DNA from: Chryseotalea sp. WA131a | GTDB taxonomy: Bacteria > Bacteroidota > Bacteroidia > Cytophagales > Cyclobacteriaceae | Assembly (NCBI GenBank): GCA_025370075.1 | Contig: CP073016.1 | Location: forward strand, 3,534,001 to 3,598,000 | Length of the DNA: 64,000 nt | Direction: 5' to 3' | Shown: positions 48,677 to 57,795 of the stretch, piece by piece | Position numbering within the stretch: the first letter of the stretch is position 1 | Layout: each line of letters starts with the position of its first letter | Translations under genes and position numbers: made by a program | The notes under the pieces: generated by a model | Seen by the model: the letters and a program-made list of their open reading frames with translations, nothing else | Database searches by the model: none | Told to the model about the DNA's origin: nothing

Positions 48677-50839
48677 TTAAATACTTACGTCAAAAGTCAA
48701 ATCAATCATCCTCCTATCCACATCGGTCTTTTTTATCCGCACCACCACCTTGTCCCCCAATCGATAAACTTTCTTTCTTCTTCTTCCGATAGCACGATAG
48801 TTCTTTTCATCAAATTCGTAGAAATCATCTTTCATATCGGCCATGCGAACCATACCTTCACATTTGGTTTCTACCATCTCCACAAAAATACCAAAGTCGG
48901 TAACGCCCGTGATGATACCATCAAAGGCTTTGTCTTCGGCCATGCTCATGAATTCGACTTGCTTGTATTTAATGCTGGCACGCTCTGCATCGGCTGCACG
49001 CTTTTCGCGCTCCGAAGAATGAATACATTTTTCTTCGAACTCTTTTTTATTTACGGATTTTCCGCCATCCAAGTAATGCTGCAACAACCGGTGCACCATC
49101 ATGTCGGGATACCTGCGGATGGGTGAAGTAAAATGAGTGTAGTGTTCAAAAGCCAAACCAAAGTGCCCCTTTGCATCGGTGGTGTATTTGGCCTTAGCCA
49201 TGGCACGCACCGCCAGTGATTGCAATACATTTTGTTCAGGTTTGCCTTCAATTTCATCCATCAATTTGTTCAATGATTTTGAAACAGCCGACTCTTCAAC
49301 ATTTAGCTTATGGCCAAACTGCTTAGCAAATAGCGCAAAGTCTTCTACTTTTTGTGGATTGGGAAAATCATGTGTACGATAGACAAATGTGTTTTTATCC
49401 TCACCCTTTTTCATTTTAAAAATATACGTGGCCACGGCACGATTGGCCAGCAACATAAATTCTTCAATGAGTTTGTGGGCGTCCTTCCGGATTTTAGGAA
49501 TCACCATCAAGGGCTTGCCTTGCGCATCAAGTTTGAACTTTACTTCTGATGTTTCAAAATTAACTGCCCCTTTTTTGAAACGTTCTTTCCTTAAAATGTG
49601 ATGGAGTTGATTTAAAATTTTTAACTCTTCTGCAAAAGTACCCTTACCACTTTCAATCACTTCTTGCGCTTGTTCATAAGTAAAACGATGGGCGGAGTGA
49701 ATAATGGTTCTGCCAAACCATTCGCTATAAATTTTGCCTTTGTCGTCCATTTCAAAAATTGCAGCAAAGGTAAGTTTGTCTTCATTCGGTCGCAGCGAAC
49801 AAAGTGCATTGGAAAGTCGCTCGGGCAACATGGGCACAGTGCGATCCACTAAGTAAACGGAAGTAGCGCGATCAAAAGCATCGTCATCCAATACATTTCC
49901 AGGTTTCACATAATGTGTAACATCAGCTATGTGAACCCCAATCTCGTAATGTCCGTTTTCAAGTCGGTGAAAAGAAATGGCATCGTCAAAATCTTTGGCA
50001 TCTTCAGGATCGATGGTGAACGTAAGTACTTTTCTAAAGTCTCTTCGCTTCTTCACTTCGTCTGCGGTAATGCCTTCCGAAATTTTTTCAGATTCTCTCA
50101 GCACATTTTCCGGAAAACGAAAAGGCAACTCAAACTCTGCCATAATAGAATGAATCTCGGCATTGTTCTCCCCAGTCTTCCCAAGAATCTCAATCACTTT
50201 TGCTTCTGGGTTTTTATCTCCGTCAGCCCATTTGGTTACTTCAATTAATACTTTGTCATTGGCCTTCGCTCCATTGAGATTTTCAGAATAGATAAAAAAA
50301 TCTTGATAGACTTTTTTAAAGTCGGGAACCACAAAGCCATAACTTTTAGAAATCTCCATTTTGCCCACAAACCGATTGCGACTGCGTTTTATCAACTCCA
50401 CCACTTTGCCCTCTGGGCTGGCACCATTTTTCTTTCCCAACAATTGCACCTTCACCGTGTCGCCATGCATGGCCCCACCCAAGTCGCGGTTTTGGACATA
50501 CACATCTTTCTGGTCTTCTTCGCCCGTTACGATATAAGCAAATCGCGGGTTGACGTGATCGACTATTCCTGTAATACTTTTGGTTGCTTTGGCAGATTTG
50601 TAGGTGCCGTTACTCAATTGCTCAATACGCCCTTCGGCCACAAGGGCATCGAGCATATCGTACAATTCATCCATCAGGGCTTTCTTTTTTACTTGCAATT
50701 TTTTGGCAATCTGCTGGGCGGAATACGCTTTGCCTTCCATGCTGTTGAGCAGACCCAATAGGGAACTGAACAAGCCGCCTTTCTCTTTGGTATTGCGCTT
50801 CTCTTTTACTTTATTGAATTTCTTTTTGCTCATGGGCAT
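48677..50839 (-). CDS. rnr: Ribonuclease R (3'-5' exoribonuclease)
   Basis: 720 residues. Order: N-terminal HTH-like and OB cold-shock domains (GITGIVDHVNPRFAYIVTG), the RNB catalytic domain with TIDPEDAKDFDDAISFH (Asp cluster that binds Mg2+) and YVKPGNVLDDDAFDRATSVYL, and a C-terminal S1 domain (FDGIITGVTDFGIFVEMVETKCEG). It degrades structured RNA and acts in RNA quality control. It begins 4 bp after the restored end of the ParE-like toxin. Confidence 0.92.
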   Translation of the reverse strand: MPMSKKKFNKVKEKRNTKEKGGLFSSLLGLLNSMEGKAYSAQQIAKKLQVKKKALMDELYDMLDALVAEGRIEQLSNGTYKSAKATKSITGIVDHVNPRFAYIVTGEEDQKDVYVQNRDLGGAMHGDTVKVQLLGKKNGASPEGKVVELIKRSRNRFVGKMEISKSYGFVVPDFKKVYQDFFIYSENLNGAKANDKVLIEVTKWADGDKNPEAKVIEILGKTGENNAEIHSIMAEFELPFRFPENVLRESEKISEGITADEVKKRRDFRKVLTFTIDPEDAKDFDDAISFHRLENGHYEIGVHIADVTHYVKPGNVLDDDAFDRATSVYLVDRTVPMLPERLSNALCSLRPNEDKLTFAAIFEMDDKGKIYSEWFGRTIIHSAHRFTYEQAQEVIESGKGTFAEELKILNQLHHILRKERFKKGAVNFETSEVKFKLDAQGKPLMVIPKIRKDAHKLIEEFMLLANRAVATYIFKMKKGEDKNTFVYRTHDFPNPQKVEDFALFAKQFGHKLNVEESAVSKSLNKLMDEIEGKPEQNVLQSLAVRAMAKAKYTTDAKGHFGLAFEHYTHFTSPIRRYPDMMVHRLLQHYLDGGKSVNKKEFEEKCIHSSEREKRAADAERASIKYKQVEFMSMAEDKAFDGIITGVTDFGIFVEMVETKCEGMVRMADMKDDFYEFDEKNYRAIGRRRKKVYRLGDKVVVRIKKTDVDRRMIDLTFDVSI

Positions 50840-50842
50840 TTT

Positions 50843-51130
50843 ATAATTTTAATTTTTTGAGATTCATACGGTTATCCCAAAAGGTTAATAATTCGATTTG
50901 ATTTTTTTGATGCGGTAGAGTAGGCTGATTTGTTTTACAACTACGCATCGATAAGCCCGATGCTTTGGCAGATAGATGAAAATTTGAGGATGCTTAGAAA
51001 TCAGTATGACGACATCATAAGCCCTTTCAATGAAATTAACTGCTTCTTTTCTAGACCAATTTTCTTCAAGATACTGAATGACACTTTCAAAGGTTCTTTT
51101 TGCTTCAGGTGACCAAATCACAGAATTCAT
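50843..51130 (-). pseudogene. ParE/RelE-type toxin, frameshifted in an A7 run
   Basis: The reading frame from 51130 gives 81 residues and ends RIKKIKSNY at 50885. One base more in the A run (plus-strand T at 50902-50908, seven bases) would give RIKKNQIELLTFWDNRMN, the normal ParE C-terminus, and the frame would then close at 50843, 4 bp before rnr. The shared N-terminal part (WSPEAKRTFESVIQYLEENWS) is typical of ParE-type gyrase-targeting or RelE-type toxins. As written, the toxin lacks its last strand. It overlaps the antitoxin by four bases. Confidence 0.75.
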
Positions 51131-51375
51131 TTCGCCTCTGAAAACCTTGTCCTTATTTCCTGTATTACCTCTTCATGGGGTATGCCTTTTCCTTCTTCTA
51201 ACTCCTTTATCGAAATATTGATTGAGTTCAAAACATGCAGGGGCAACTCTTCGGTAGATTGCTGATTAGATAAGAGCAACTCATCTATCACTTCTTGCAA
51301 CTCTTTTAATATCTCTTGGCTTTCTATGGTTGCAACTTTTTGTTGTATGTCCTCAACAATTGCTAGTCGATTCAT
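51127..51375 (-). CDS. Antitoxin of ParDE/RelBE-type pair
   Basis: 82 residues, helical and acidic, with LHVLNSINISIKELEEGKGIPHEEVIQEIRTRF, a common C-terminal pattern of Bacteroidota antitoxins that bind ParE-like toxins. The N-terminus has no clear DNA-binding ribbon-helix-helix. Its stop overlaps the toxin start by four bases (ATGA). Confidence 0.7.
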   Translation of the reverse strand: MNRLAIVEDIQQKVATIESQEILKELQEVIDELLLSNQQSTEELPLHVLNSINISIKELEEGKGIPHEEVIQEIRTRFSEAK

Positions 51376-51410
51376 TTTTTAAAAAACTTAATCAGTCAAA
51401 GTTACAAAAA

Positions 51411-52127
51411 TTATATCGGTAAAATGATATTCTGTTCGCTCATTAACGCCATCCCTTTCATCTTCAAATACAACTGTGCAATGGCCACCACATCGCCCAC
51501 GCAGTACTCAGCAATTTTTTTTAAATCGCCTTCACGGTAATACACTCCATTTACTTGGCTTCCATCCATTGTGCCTTTGCTAGACGGGATGTTAAAAATA
51601 GCGGCCAATAAATCAAGAGAAGTATAATGCTTGTAGTCGCCAAACTTCCACAGCTCCATTGTGTCGAGATGCGGCACTTCCCACGGTTTCTTGCCAGCAT
51701 AATCTAAACAGGCCGGTAAACTGATGCCGTTTACCAACATTCTCCTACTGATGTATGGAAAGTCAAACTCTTTGCCATTGTGCGCGCATAGTTTCGGGGT
51801 ACCTTCCAATTTTTCCACCATCGCTTTGAATTCCATCAACAACTGCCGCTCATCGTGATGGTAATAGCATTTCGTACGGAGGCCTATTTCGCCTTTCTGG
51901 TTTTCGGTGTATTTGCCAACGGCAATGGAAATTATTTTTCCGAACTCCGCATAAATGCCCGATTTTTCATGAAATAAATCTTCATCGGTTTGATTTTGTT
52001 CGCGTTTAAAAAAATTGGCTTTGCGCGCCCATTGAGTTTTCAAGCGATCGCTCAGCTGCGAATAATTGGCAACGCAACTTACGGTTTCGATGTCGAGAAA
52101 AAGAATGTCTTTGAATTCGGGAATCAT
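51411..52127 (-). CDS. DEDDy-type 3'-5' exonuclease
   Basis: 238 residues. RNase H-like fold with ILFLDIETVS (motif I, DE), LCAHNGKEFDFPYISRR (motif II, D) and YCVGDVVAIAQLY (motif III). It resembles the predicted PolB-like exonuclease (DnaQ-related) and may act on DNA or RNA. No polymerase or helicase domain is fused. It is divergent from the M20 dipeptidase at 52181. Confidence 0.85.
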   Translation of the reverse strand: MIPEFKDILFLDIETVSCVANYSQLSDRLKTQWARKANFFKREQNQTDEDLFHEKSGIYAEFGKIISIAVGKYTENQKGEIGLRTKCYYHHDERQLLMEFKAMVEKLEGTPKLCAHNGKEFDFPYISRRMLVNGISLPACLDYAGKKPWEVPHLDTMELWKFGDYKHYTSLDLLAAIFNIPSSKGTMDGSQVNGVYYREGDLKKIAEYCVGDVVAIAQLYLKMKGMALMSEQNIILPI

Positions 52128-52180
52128 ACGTTAGTAAAAGTAATCATTCGTCTTTAACTTTCGAATTCAAATGATTATTT

Positions 52181-53536
52181 ATGGTTCAATCGTATATCCA
52201 ATCCAACCAAGATCGATTTTTGTCAGAACTCTTTGAATTGCTTCGCATCCCATCGGTAAGTGCCGACAGCCGACACAAAGGTGATGTGCGCAAAGCAGCC
52301 GAGTATGTTGCTCAAAAATTAACAGAAGCAGGATCGGACAGTGTTCAACTGATGGAGACCAAAGGCCATCCCATTGTGTTCGGAGAAAAAATAGTTGACA
52401 CCGCTAAGCCAACCGTGTTGGTGTATGGTCATTATGATGTGCAACCTCCCGATCCGCTTGATTTGTGGAAAACGCCTCCGTTTGAACCCACCGTGCGCGA
52501 TGGAAAAATTTATGCACGAGGTGCCTGTGACGACAAGGGTCAATTTTACATGCACATCAAAGCATTTGAAATCATGATGAAGCACAAACTGCTTTCATGC
52601 AATGTGAAGTTTATGATTGAAGGGGAAGAAGAAGTAGGCTCCGATAACTTGGGGACATTCGTGAAAGAAAATAAAGCCAAGCTAAAGGCGGATGTCATCT
52701 TGATTTCAGATACCTCGTTGATTTCGTTGGATCAACCTTCCATAACTGCTGGCTTGCGTGGATTGAGTTATATGGAAGTAGAAGTGACCGGCCCGAACCG
52801 CGATTTACATTCAGGAGTGTATGGAGGGGCAGTGGCCAATCCCGCCAATGTATTGAGCAAAATGATTGCCTCCTTGCATGATGAAAATGGACGTGTAACA
52901 ATTCCAGGTTTTTACGATCAAGTGGTAGAACTTTCTCCAACCGATCGCGAAGCTTTGAATAAAGCCTCATTTGACTTGAACGAATACAAAAAAGAATTGG
53001 GCATTGAAGAAATTCAAGGAGAGAAAGGCTACACTACATTGGAGCGAACGGGCACTCGACCTACGTTAGATGTAAACGGGATTTGGGGTGGCTACACGGG
53101 CGAGGGTGCAAAAACCGTTTTGCCTTCCAAGGCATCTGCAAAAATCTCCATGCGGCTGGTTCCGAATCAGCGCCCCGATGAAATCACGGCTTTGTTCACC
53201 AAGCATTTTCTTTCGATTGCTCCTACATCAGTAAAGGTAAAAGTAACTGCGCACCATGGTGGCGAACCGGCTGTTACACCTACCGATTCAAAAGCATTTA
53301 AGGCTGCTGCCAGTGCCTTTGAAGAGGTGTGGGGCAAAACACCTATTCCCACCCGCGATGGGGGAAGCATTCCCATTGTAGCATTATTCAAAAAAGAGTT
53401 AGGGCTTGATACCGTGTTGATGGGTTTTGGGTTGGATACCGATGCGCTCCATTCGCCCAACGAACATTATGGGATCAAGAATTTTTTGATTGGCATTGAA
53501 ACCATTGTGGCGTTTTATAAGCACTATTCGAAGTAG
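52181..53536 (+). CDS. M20-family dipeptidase
   Basis: 451 residues. Metal site residues are visible: YGHYDVQPPDP (His near 84), ARGACDDKGQFYMH, catalytic Glu in IEGEEEVGSDNLG (near 147), and HSPNEHYGIKN near the end. A lid domain lies in the middle (about 190-320). It cleaves dipeptides such as Xaa-Gly in the cytoplasm. A strong terminator follows at 53601. Confidence 0.9.
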   Translation: MVQSYIQSNQDRFLSELFELLRIPSVSADSRHKGDVRKAAEYVAQKLTEAGSDSVQLMETKGHPIVFGEKIVDTAKPTVLVYGHYDVQPPDPLDLWKTPPFEPTVRDGKIYARGACDDKGQFYMHIKAFEIMMKHKLLSCNVKFMIEGEEEVGSDNLGTFVKENKAKLKADVILISDTSLISLDQPSITAGLRGLSYMEVEVTGPNRDLHSGVYGGAVANPANVLSKMIASLHDENGRVTIPGFYDQVVELSPTDREALNKASFDLNEYKKELGIEEIQGEKGYTTLERTGTRPTLDVNGIWGGYTGEGAKTVLPSKASAKISMRLVPNQRPDEITALFTKHFLSIAPTSVKVKVTAHHGGEPAVTPTDSKAFKAAASAFEEVWGKTPIPTRDGGSIPIVALFKKELGLDTVLMGFGLDTDALHSPNEHYGIKNFLIGIETIVAFYKHYSK

Positions 53537-53600
53537 AGAAGTTGCCAAAGATTCACAAATGATTTAAAAGAATGGATTGACACACCTGATTCTTCAAACA

Positions 53601-53633
53601 AAAAAGGGTTGCCATTTGGCAACCCCTTTTTTT
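53601..53633. terminator. Strong bidirectional terminator
   Basis: GGGTTGCC (53606-53613) pairs with GGCAACCC (53618-53625) around ATTT, with A-run on the left and T-run on the right, so it works in both directions. It separates the convergent M20 (ends 53536) and BNR-repeat (ends 53652) genes. Confidence 0.9.
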
Positions 53634-53651
53634 GTCCTATACTTTTTTCTA

Positions 53652-56600
53652 TTAAGGCTCTCTCTTAAACTCTTCAAATGTTTTGAGAATCAATGGTTGA
53701 GGTGCCCCATCTTTTGATTTGAATCCTGTAATCTTAGGAAGATTTTTATCCTTAATCTTCTTGAACTCATTTTTGCTTTCCGTAAATCTGGTTTCAATGG
53801 CGGCTAAGTTAGAAAGCTCCGCTTGATTTGGCTTGTAATAACTATCTGCCACTTTTGCATAAAGCTCTGCCATTTTCTCTCTCAATTGAGGTTCAGCGGC
53901 ACCCACGTAGTTATCGCCTTTCGTGACAACAAGTTTTTCTTTAAGTGTATTTAACTCACCAATAAAGGGAGTTGCAATTTTTGCACCTTGTGCATTAGTT
54001 GTCTTTACTCCTTCCGAAATTTTGATATACTCATCCAACGTGTAAACCATGTAGGCTAATTCCTCAGCCATGTTAAACAACTTTTTGGTCGTTTCTTCTT
54101 GCAGTTTTCTGTCCGCTAAGGAAATATCCGACTTAGGATCATATTGCACAACCAAATCATTGGTATACGTTTCCTTTCCTTTTTGAATGACCACTTTGTA
54201 AGTCCCTGCAGGTACACGCGGAGAAGTAAATCCTCCAAACGCAAAAGTTTTTGCTGCGGCCATCTTGGGTGGCTTGGTGTTGTAATTCCATTCAACCACA
54301 TTGATACCCTTTGATTTGCCGGGTCCAAGCTCTATGATCTTGTTTCCATTGGCATCCTGAATTTCTAGCGACATTTTCCCAAGCGTGTGTCTCTTTTTCA
54401 GATGGTACATAATTTTGGCTGCAGTGCTTGGGTTCTCACCCACAAACTGAGTTTCGGTGCTTCCCCCTCCAAATCCATTTGACTCAACTATTGTTGTGGG
54501 TTTAGTTTTGAAGAAGTACAAATCCTTGGTCAAATTTTCCTCGGTTAATTGCCGCAATGGACTAATGTCATCAATGATTATAATTCCTCTTCCATGAGTA
54601 GCAATTACCAAATCATTCGTTTTCTTGTGTAATTCTATAAAATGAACGTTAGCCGGAGGCATGTTGTTTGTAAACTTATACCAATTCTTGCCTCCGCTTA
54701 GCGTAATGTATAAGCCAAACTCAGTACCTACAAACAACAAGTTTTCGTTTTCATAATCTTCTTGAATGTTTCTAGCAAAACCATATATCTCAGGCGTAAC
54801 AATTGATTTCCAGGTTGCACCAAAATCTGTTGTCTTATAAATATAAGTTCCTTTATCCCCAGTTTGATATCCTGTGAAAACGGCATACGCATTTCCTTTT
54901 CCAAACACACTTGCTTCAATGTGATATACCATGGTCCCTTTAGGTAAACCGGGAACATTAGCAGCCACATTTGTCCAAGTTTTTCCACCGTCTTTGGTTA
55001 TTTGAAGATTCCCATCATCGGTCCCTGCCCAAATAATATTTTCATCTAACGGAGATTCGGCAATGGTAAAAACGGTACAATGATTTTCCGCACCCGAGTT
55101 GTCTTGCGAAAGGCCACCTGAATTTTCTTGATCCTGCTTTTTGGGATCGTTGGTGGTTAGGTCAGGTGAAATCTTTGACCAAGTTTCCCCCATGTCTTCT
55201 GAGCGATGCACAAATTGGCTGCCCATGTAAAACCTATCTGGTTTATGTGCGCTAATTGCCATGGCGGCATTCCAATTGAAACGAAGCTTGTTTTTCTTAT
55301 CGGTTTCACCTGCTCCTGCCAATGGCTGTATTGTCTTAGCCTGATTTTTTGCGATATCAAATCGCCACACATTTTCTGCGCCCTGCATTTCAGAGTAAAT
55401 TAACTTCTTAGTTGGATGAGGGTAAGCACGATATCCATCGCCAACCCCTATTCGCTTCCAATCGCGTGCCTCCACGCCACCTGGTGATTGCGAAGGCCCT
55501 ACCCAAGAGCCATTGTCTTGCAGGCCTCCATACACATTGTAGGGTTCTTCGTTATCTACACTTACATGATAAAATTGACAAACCGGCATATTCTCCACCA
55601 TCTCGAGGGTAGTGCCTCCATCCCAAGAGCGATAGATACCACCATCTGTTGCCGCAAACATTCTATCTGAATTTTTGATGTCAAAAACAATATCATGTAC
55701 ATCTGAGTGATTGGGGCCAAGGTTTTTAAATGTTTTTCCGCCATCTCGCGAAATAGAACCGAGCAATCCTGCCTTCACCACTACATCTGGGTTTCTAGGG
55801 TCCACTTCTATTCGTGAGAAATAAAATGGACGAACCACGATTCCAAAATCATTATTGAGCTGCTTCCAACTTGCGCCAGCGTCCTCGCTGCGGTACATAC
55901 CCTTGTCTTTGTCTTCTTTCGATTCAATAACAGTGTAAAGTATGTTGGTATTGGAAGGGGCTACTGCAATGGCCATTCTTCCTAATTTTCCTTTTGGAAA
56001 TCCATTATGTATTTTGTTGAATGTTTTTCCCCCATCAATAGATTTGTACAATCCACTGTTTTCTCCACCCGAATTGAATGCCCAAGGTTGTCTCCTGAAT
56101 TCCCAAAAAGTTGCATAAACTATATTGGGATCCTTTGGGTCAAGTGTTAGATCGCTGCAACCAGTTTTCTGATCAACGTATAAAATTTTATTCCACGTTT
56201 TACCGCCATCCATTGTCTTGTAGAGGCCACGCTCTTCACTATCATTCCAAAGTGGACCAAGTACAGCAACATAAATTTCATCACGATTTTTTGGGTTCAC
56301 TTGGATGCCGGCAATGCGCTCCGATTTCTCAAAACCCATTTTAATCCAATTGGTGCCACCATCTACCGTTTTGTACAATCCATCACCTATGGAAACACTA
56401 TTTCGTGTCCACGTTTCACCGGTACCTACCCAAATTACATTGTCAGGGTCAGATGGATCAACTTCTACTGCCCCTATGGATTGGCAATGTTCATCAAAAA
56501 TAGGATTGAATGTTGCTCCACCATTGCTGCTTTTCCACACGCCACCACCAGCAGTGCCAGCATAGATCACTCGATCATTAGTAGGGTGAAGTTCAAGGTC

Positions 56601-56747
56601 GGTAATACGACCACTCATTAATGCGGGGCCAATGTGCCGGGCACGCAAATCGCCAAATAACTCTTTGCCTTTTGTAACAGCATCTTGACTGAATGCAGAA
56701 GAAAATGCCAAGATTAAGGGCGTAATTAAAAAATAGTATTTCTTCAT
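53652..56747 (-). CDS. Secreted VPS10/BNR-repeat protein
   Basis: 1031 residues with a signal peptide ending near SSAFSQ. Many BNR/sortilin-type propeller repeats follow (GGGVWKSSNGGATF, GLYKTVDGGTNW, LYKSIDGGKTFNKI, YRSEDAGASWKQL, ISRDGGKTFKNLG). The C-terminal third has KMSLEIQDANGNKI and then a coiled part. It resembles the glycosyl-hydrolase-like/sortilin family of Bacteroidota, likely on the cell surface; catalysis is not evident. Confidence 0.82.
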   Translation of the reverse strand: MKKYYFLITPLILAFSSAFSQDAVTKGKELFGDLRARHIGPALMSGRITDLELHPTNDRVIYAGTAGGGVWKSSNGGATFNPIFDEHCQSIGAVEVDPSDPDNVIWVGTGETWTRNSVSIGDGLYKTVDGGTNWIKMGFEKSERIAGIQVNPKNRDEIYVAVLGPLWNDSEERGLYKTMDGGKTWNKILYVDQKTGCSDLTLDPKDPNIVYATFWEFRRQPWAFNSGGENSGLYKSIDGGKTFNKIHNGFPKGKLGRMAIAVAPSNTNILYTVIESKEDKDKGMYRSEDAGASWKQLNNDFGIVVRPFYFSRIEVDPRNPDVVVKAGLLGSISRDGGKTFKNLGPNHSDVHDIVFDIKNSDRMFAATDGGIYRSWDGGTTLEMVENMPVCQFYHVSVDNEEPYNVYGGLQDNGSWVGPSQSPGGVEARDWKRIGVGDGYRAYPHPTKKLIYSEMQGAENVWRFDIAKNQAKTIQPLAGAGETDKKNKLRFNWNAAMAISAHKPDRFYMGSQFVHRSEDMGETWSKISPDLTTNDPKKQDQENSGGLSQDNSGAENHCTVFTIAESPLDENIIWAGTDDGNLQITKDGGKTWTNVAANVPGLPKGTMVYHIEASVFGKGNAYAVFTGYQTGDKGTYIYKTTDFGATWKSIVTPEIYGFARNIQEDYENENLLFVGTEFGLYITLSGGKNWYKFTNNMPPANVHFIELHKKTNDLVIATHGRGIIIIDDISPLRQLTEENLTKDLYFFKTKPTTIVESNGFGGGSTETQFVGENPSTAAKIMYHLKKRHTLGKMSLEIQDANGNKIIELGPGKSKGINVVEWNYNTKPPKMAAAKTFAFGGFTSPRVPAGTYKVVIQKGKETYTNDLVVQYDPKSDISLADRKLQEETTKKLFNMAEELAYMVYTLDEYIKISEGVKTTNAQGAKIATPFIGELNTLKEKLVVTKGDNYVGAAEPQLREKMAELYAKVADSYYKPNQAELSNLAAIETRFTESKNEFKKIKDKNLPKITGFKSKDGAPQPLILKTFEEFKREP

Positions 56748-56781
56748 GTTTTTTATTTTTTTAGATTGAACTGGTTATAAA

Positions 56782-56819
56782 AAAAGCATACTTCAATGAC
56801 CTTGCTGAAGTATGCTTTT
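56782..56819. terminator. Rho-independent terminator between minus-strand genes
   Basis: AAAAGCATACTTCA (56782-56795) pairs with TGAAGTATGCTTTT (56806-56819), a 14-base perfect stem with a 10-base loop. It follows the LolA-like gene (ends 56835) on the minus strand and precedes the BNR-protein gene. Confidence 0.85.
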
Positions 56820-56834
56820 ATAGATTCATTGAAA

Positions 56835-57590
56835 CTACTTTTCTGCTGGGAAAGCAAATGCCGATTGATCAATTTTTGGATTTAACTCAATATTAGTGAT
56901 AACAAGGGGCTGCCCAGAAGGTTGACCTTTTGCGCCTTGTGCCCACGAGAATGGAATCATTAATCCGCCTACTTCTTGGAAATCGCTAAACTTGCTTTGG
57001 GCAATCATACCTTTGTTTTCCCCTGATTTAATTTCTGATTCAACCATTAGAGGCACAAAGTTTTCTGCATCGAAATAGTAAAACTCTACACTTTCTTCAG
57101 GCTTACCATCTACCTTAATTGGATTTTTTGTCATCTTTAATTTAAAAGTTTCCGTTCCGTCAACAGATTCCTTTCCCAATAATTCTAATTTAAATTTCTT
57201 TTCTTTATACATAAGGAACACAAATGGATAATCACTTCCCAAGTTTGCCTTCAAGTTTTCTGTAGATTCAGCATCGCTCTTTTCGGCTTTTTGATTCATG
57301 AAATTTGTTGACCAAAGTGTGGTTCCATCAAAAACCCCTTGCTTCACTTCCTTTCCTTGTATCGTTATTTTTGTCATTTGCCTACCGTCTTTCATAAAAA
57401 CCAACTCAAGAGGAATGTCCATCCCCTGTTGGTTTACCTTAGCGGTCATTTTCACTCCTTGCACAGCTTTCCACTTATCCAAGCCTCCTGTATTCTCAAA
57501 ATACTTGGCAATAATCTCATCCGCAGTTTGTGCGTTTGCAGCAACGAAAAAAATCATGGCCGCCATGGTCAGTACACTCTTTAACTTCAT
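56835..57590 (-). CDS. LolA-like outer membrane lipoprotein-sorting-type protein
   Basis: 251 residues with a signal peptide ending near FVAANAQ. The mature part has ADEIIAKYFENTGGLDKWKAVQGVKM and EFYYFDAENFVPLMVES, typical of the LolA/LolB-like beta-fold proteins of Bacteroidota (DUF4292-like). It may carry lipids or lipoproteins. ATG 57590 chosen, which begins the signal peptide; the frame extends 24 codons upstream. A terminator follows. Confidence 0.7.
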   Translation of the reverse strand: MKLKSVLTMAAMIFFVAANAQTADEIIAKYFENTGGLDKWKAVQGVKMTAKVNQQGMDIPLELVFMKDGRQMTKITIQGKEVKQGVFDGTTLWSTNFMNQKAEKSDAESTENLKANLGSDYPFVFLMYKEKKFKLELLGKESVDGTETFKLKMTKNPIKVDGKPEESVEFYYFDAENFVPLMVESEIKSGENKGMIAQSKFSDFQEVGGLMIPFSWAQGAKGQPSGQPLVITNIELNPKIDQSAFAFPAEK

Positions 57591-57795
57591 ATAAATTGGG
57601 TTTTTAATTGGTTTACGTATTTTTTTGAGCCTCCAAGATAGGCGAAAAGCTGATTTTAGCAAACGCTTGCACTATTGACGATAATCTGTGCCCATTTGTT
57701 GCAGAGCCGACAGAATAATTACTTGTTTCATGGATTCTTTTTCAACGATTTTGCTGCTCATTGCGTTATTTTAGCACTTTCAAACCCTGTCTATA

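Noticed and set aside
48530..49126. Long plus-strand open frame opposite rnr and the locus A RNA
   Set aside because: It lies antisense to the well-supported rnr gene and the ncRNA, has no family signature, and reads as the mirror of rnr coding bias.
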